The notes beneath the pieces were generated by a model. The model was given only the letters and a program-made list of their open reading frames with translations. It was not told the origin of the DNA and did not search any database. The position numbers and the translations under genes were made by a program. A stretch of 8,731 nt of DNA from assembly GCA_002254335.1 (NCBI GenBank), contig NIVA01000167.1, forward strand, positions 1 to 8,731, given 5' to 3'. Every line of letters begins with the position of its first letter. Positions within the stretch are counted from its first letter, which is position 1. Of this stretch, positions 6,409-8,731 are shown piece after piece. The stretch is from Bacteroidetes bacterium 4572_114. GTDB taxonomy: Bacteria > Bacteroidota > Bacteroidia > Bacteroidales > 4484-276.

Positions 6409-7638
6409 TTAATATAAACAAGCATTAATTCCATCTAAACTAAACTCTTCGGGGTCGAAATCACCACCGGCCCACTCAAGTAGTTCTTCATGCTCGGGAT
6501 GATTTTTATCACCGATTGCTTCAAGTAAATTTTGATACCCCCAAATGCCACCGCAATCTTCGGGCGGGCAATTTCGTTTTCCCTTGATGCAGACCGGATA
6601 GTCCTGGTCATCATCAAAAGGAAGTATTTTTTCAATTAAAATAGTGTGCTTCCAATTGTCACCAAAATCATAGGTATATTTGAATTTTTGCTTTTCCTTA
6701 TAAACCACATCACTTAACTTGACCTCCTCGGAATCTATATAATCCATCAGGCCAAAATCATCCTCATCAACAACACTATAAAGTGAATTATTTATTCGGA
6801 AATTGTATAAATGATAGCCTTCCCAGCCCATTGCATCCAGGATTATATTATGAAAATCGTCTAACGAAATATCACCCTCAACCAAAACCCTCCTCCAGAT
6901 TGGGGGCTTAATGCCATCTAAGGATATTTTTATCTGATAGGAGCTTTCTTTTGCCGGGATCGACTTTTCAAGGCCGGTTGTCACTTTTTGTGGTTTAACA
7001 ACCTGCATCAGGGGCTTATGGTTTATGACCGTGTCAAATGATTTAATAATTATACGAAGAACTGATTGGGCATTAGCTAATTCAGTTGGCCCATACTCAT
7101 CATTATCATCCATTTCAATAATTTCAGCTGTTATGTAGTTTTCGAGGTTGGCTTGTGGCAGATTGGCCACATTTTCCAAAAGTGCAGGTATGAAGTTATG
7201 AAGCCCTTCCCCCTCAATTAATTTCAGGACATCTTCATGACTTGGTGACTCTTCTTTACTGAACTTTTTACTAAGCCTGTCAATTTTTTCGCTAATCTCG
7301 GCATCATTCAAATCTAATCCGAGGGATTTCCCAAAATCAATGTCCCTGTCTAAATCCGCTTCAGCAATACGTTCTATAACCCCTTCATTGACAACTGGCA
7401 CTTCCCCACATTCATTTTTAAATGACTGCCAAATTATTGTTGATAAATGCATTATTTCACCAACAATCCCCATATCAAATCCGCCCTCTGTCATTAAAGT
7501 ACCCAATAGCATTCGAATGGCAGGCTGTTCGTCAAGGAATTCTCCGGACAATCCCTGATACTTTTTTTCATTTAATGAATTAATATAACCGTCTGCTTTT
7601 TCGATGCTTTTTTCTGATACCAGTATTTCTTTTTTCAT
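6409..7638 (-). CDS. pRiA4b ORF-3-like domain protein with unknown helical N-terminal half
   Basis: A 409-residue cytoplasmic-looking protein, acidic, with no signal peptide or membrane segment. The C-terminal half (about 234-400) is a pRiA4b ORF-3-like domain (PF07929). It starts YQIKISLDGIKPPIWRRVLV and carries the family motifs YDFGDNWKHTI (323-333) and CPPEDCGGIWGY (357-368). Cysteines 350, 357 and 362 could bind metal. The N-terminal 230 residues are predicted mostly helical and I do not recognise them. The frame could begin upstream at a TTG (7684-7686), but the ATG at 7638 is preferred because a TACTTTTG promoter element lies inside that extension. The domain's biochemical role is not established; it was first noted on plasmids and near mobile elements, but no transposase is nearby here. 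It is probably transcribed alone. Confidence 0.85.
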   Translation of the reverse strand: MKKEILVSEKSIEKADGYINSLNEKKYQGLSGEFLDEQPAIRMLLGTLMTEGGFDMGIVGEIMHLSTIIWQSFKNECGEVPVVNEGVIERIAEADLDRDIDFGKSLGLDLNDAEISEKIDRLSKKFSKEESPSHEDVLKLIEGEGLHNFIPALLENVANLPQANLENYITAEIIEMDDNDEYGPTELANAQSVLRIIIKSFDTVINHKPLMQVVKPQKVTTGLEKSIPAKESSYQIKISLDGIKPPIWRRVLVEGDISLDDFHNIILDAMGWEGYHLYNFRINNSLYSVVDEDDFGLMDYIDSEEVKLSDVVYKEKQKFKYTYDFGDNWKHTILIEKILPFDDDQDYPVCIKGKRNCPPEDCGGIWGYQNLLEAIGDKNHPEHEELLEWAGGDFDPEEFSLDGINACLY

Positions 7639-7661
7639 AGAATTTATTTTTAAATGTCTGG

Positions 7662-7669
7662 CAAAAGTA
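7662..7669 (-). promoter_or_regulatory. Candidate -7 promoter element TACTTTTG for the pRiA4b-type gene
   Basis: Exact TAnnTTTG match on the minus strand, 23 bases before the preferred ATG at 7638, in a 79-base gap after the stop codon of the upstream gene. A TTG lies 14 bases further upstream, which is closer than a usual -33 element. The 12-base context is identical to the candidate promoter at 1879-1890. Confidence 0.55.
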
Positions 7670-7717
7670 AAATTATTCTTTTTCAAGATGAAGGCCCTCT
7701 ATAAAAAACCTCACTCC

Positions 7718-8731
7718 TTACTCAACAACAACCTTCTCAATTTTTAACGATGTGCCGGTGATGAATTTAATGAAATATATACCACGTGGCTGATCGCTCA
7801 GGTCAATTTTGTTTGATTGGATGGGCTTTTGCTGATAAACTACTTGTCCGTGAGTGTTAAAAACCACAACTTCAATATCCTGGTTTAAACTTTTGCCGGT
7901 AATATTAAAAATTCCTTTTGAAGGATTGGGATAGATGTTCAGGTTGTTGAGGGAATGTACCGCAATGTTGGATGCGCCCATTGTTAGGTTTGTAATTATC
8001 GACAGGCCATTTACCGAAAATATCCCTTCGGCATTTGGCGAAGAAGGGTCATAAACCACATCAAGATTATATTGGGTGGCGCACCCCGGGCGGAACACTT
8101 TAAAATTCAATGGTTCGCCATTGGCATACCCATCAATTGGGCCGGTTGTAATATCATCGCCAAAAACATTTAACCCGGCTGCTGTGCCAGGTGTAATATT
8201 AGCGATACCTGTGCATGACCCCAATTGTGTAAATGCGCCAATCACATCGCCCTGTTCAAGTTGGGAAGTTGCACCTTCTGCAAAAACTACGGTATGCGAA
8301 ACACCAGTGTAATTTATTTTGTACCACGGCGTATTGTTTTGGGGCCTCAACGGTTTATGTGCCGAAACTATTGATGCACCGGCGCAGGCCGGGAAAGTGA
8401 AATTTGTGTTTCCATCGACCTTAACATAATATGCAGCTCCGGGAACAAAATAGTTTATGGTGTTGATACCATATTCCGGGTAATAAATCCCGCCACCTCC
8501 AATTTCATGGGCAATAATAAACTCAGGAAGTGCAGAACTGGATCTTGTATTGGGTGGGGGTGTTGTACCCGGTTCCCTTACACTTATTGGAGGAAGTCCG
8601 GGCATAGGCAAATCAACACTGCTCAAATCCTGTTGCAATTTTTCTACCAAATCTTCGAGTTGATTTGAAGTCGAGTAATCTATGTTTCCTTTGAGTAGTG
8701 ATTCGGTATTATTTGTCCACTCATCAGTTAT
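7718..8731 (-). CDS. C-terminal part of a T9SS-exported surface or secreted protein (5' end outside window)
   Basis: The frame stays open from the right edge to the TAA at 7718-7720, giving 337 visible residues. The apparent start at 8650 is an in-frame TTG with 27 more coding codons before it, so the true start lies beyond the window. The visible part has a proline-rich stretch (LPMPGLPPI, TTPPPN) and a beta-rich region with aromatic and glycine motifs such as PGAAYYVKVDGNTNFTFP. A clear type A sorting domain follows in the last 75 or so residues, opening NIYPNPSKGIFNITGK and ending KIEKVVVE. Sorting domains of this kind direct passage through the outer membrane by T9SS, with cleavage and often surface anchoring. 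The function of the exported part cannot be told from this fragment. It lies upstream of, and on the same strand as, the pRiA4b-type gene. Confidence 0.88.
   Translation of the reverse strand: MTDEWTNNTESLLKGNIDYSTSNQLEDLVEKLQQDLSSVDLPMPGLPPISVREPGTTPPPNTRSSSALPEFIIAHEIGGGGIYYPEYGINTINYFVPGAAYYVKVDGNTNFTFPACAGASIVSAHKPLRPQNNTPWYKINYTGVSHTVVFAEGATSQLEQGDVIGAFTQLGSCTGIANITPGTAAGLNVFGDDITTGPIDGYANGEPLNFKVFRPGCATQYNLDVVYDPSSPNAEGIFSVNGLSIITNLTMGASNIAVHSLNNLNIYPNPSKGIFNITGKSLNQDIEVVVFNTHGQVVYQQKPIQSNKIDLSDQPRGIYFIKFITGTSLKIEKVVVE

Noticed and set aside
6409..7686. pRiA4b-type gene as part of an insertion sequence
   Set aside because: No transposase, terminal inverted repeats or target duplications are seen around 6353-7717. 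The link to mobile elements is only the history of the family name.
8651..8731. Start of the right-hand T9SS protein at 8650
   Set aside because: That codon is an internal TTG. The same frame stays open for 27 more codons to the window edge, and no signal peptide follows 8650.

Overview
The window looks like a chromosomal segment of a Bacteroidota organism, probably an environmental Bacteroidia or Cytophagia-type lineage. Three signs support this. Two large proteins end in type IX secretion (T9SS) C-terminal sorting domains. The promoter-like -7 elements match the Bacteroidota form TAnnTTTG. Intergenic DNA is filled with short tandem repeats. No rRNA, tRNA, CRISPR array, transposase or phage gene is visible.

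Layout. Positions 1-274 hold an array of about 83-bp units. Each unit is an imperfect hairpin, and the array abuts the stop codon of the first gene. Positions 275-1657 (minus strand) form a tight three-gene vitamin or cofactor uptake operon: a small YkoF/MTH1187-like thiamine-binding-type protein, a PnuC-family transporter, and a NadR-type nucleoside kinase. The genes overlap by 1 and 32 bases. Positions 1658-2074 are the divergent intergenic region, with two families of 8-bp tandem repeats and one candidate promoter for each direction. Positions 2075-6352 (plus) encode a 1425-residue secreted protein. Its order is signal peptide, parallel beta-helix, InlB-type repeat, glycosyl-hydrolase-like GHL10 domain, further beta-rich modules, and a T9SS sorting domain. 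Positions 6409-7638 (minus) encode a 409-residue protein whose C-terminal half is a pRiA4b ORF-3-like domain and whose N-terminal half I do not recognise. Positions 7718-8731 (minus) hold the C-terminal part of another T9SS-exported protein, whose 5' end lies outside the window.

How the genes fit together. The operon at 275-1657 suggests one salvage route: PnuC imports a vitamin and the cytoplasmic kinase traps it by phosphorylation. The kinase points to nicotinamide riboside, while the thiamine-binding-type protein points to thiamine, so the substrate is unsettled. The two T9SS proteins are independent surface or secreted factors, and the large one probably acts on a polysaccharide. I see no convincing new multi-gene system. 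The least ordinary features are the non-coding repeats (the hairpin array after the operon and the phased octamers in its leader), the mixed vitamin operon, the domain order of the large secreted protein and the unknown N-terminal half of the pRiA4b-type protein.
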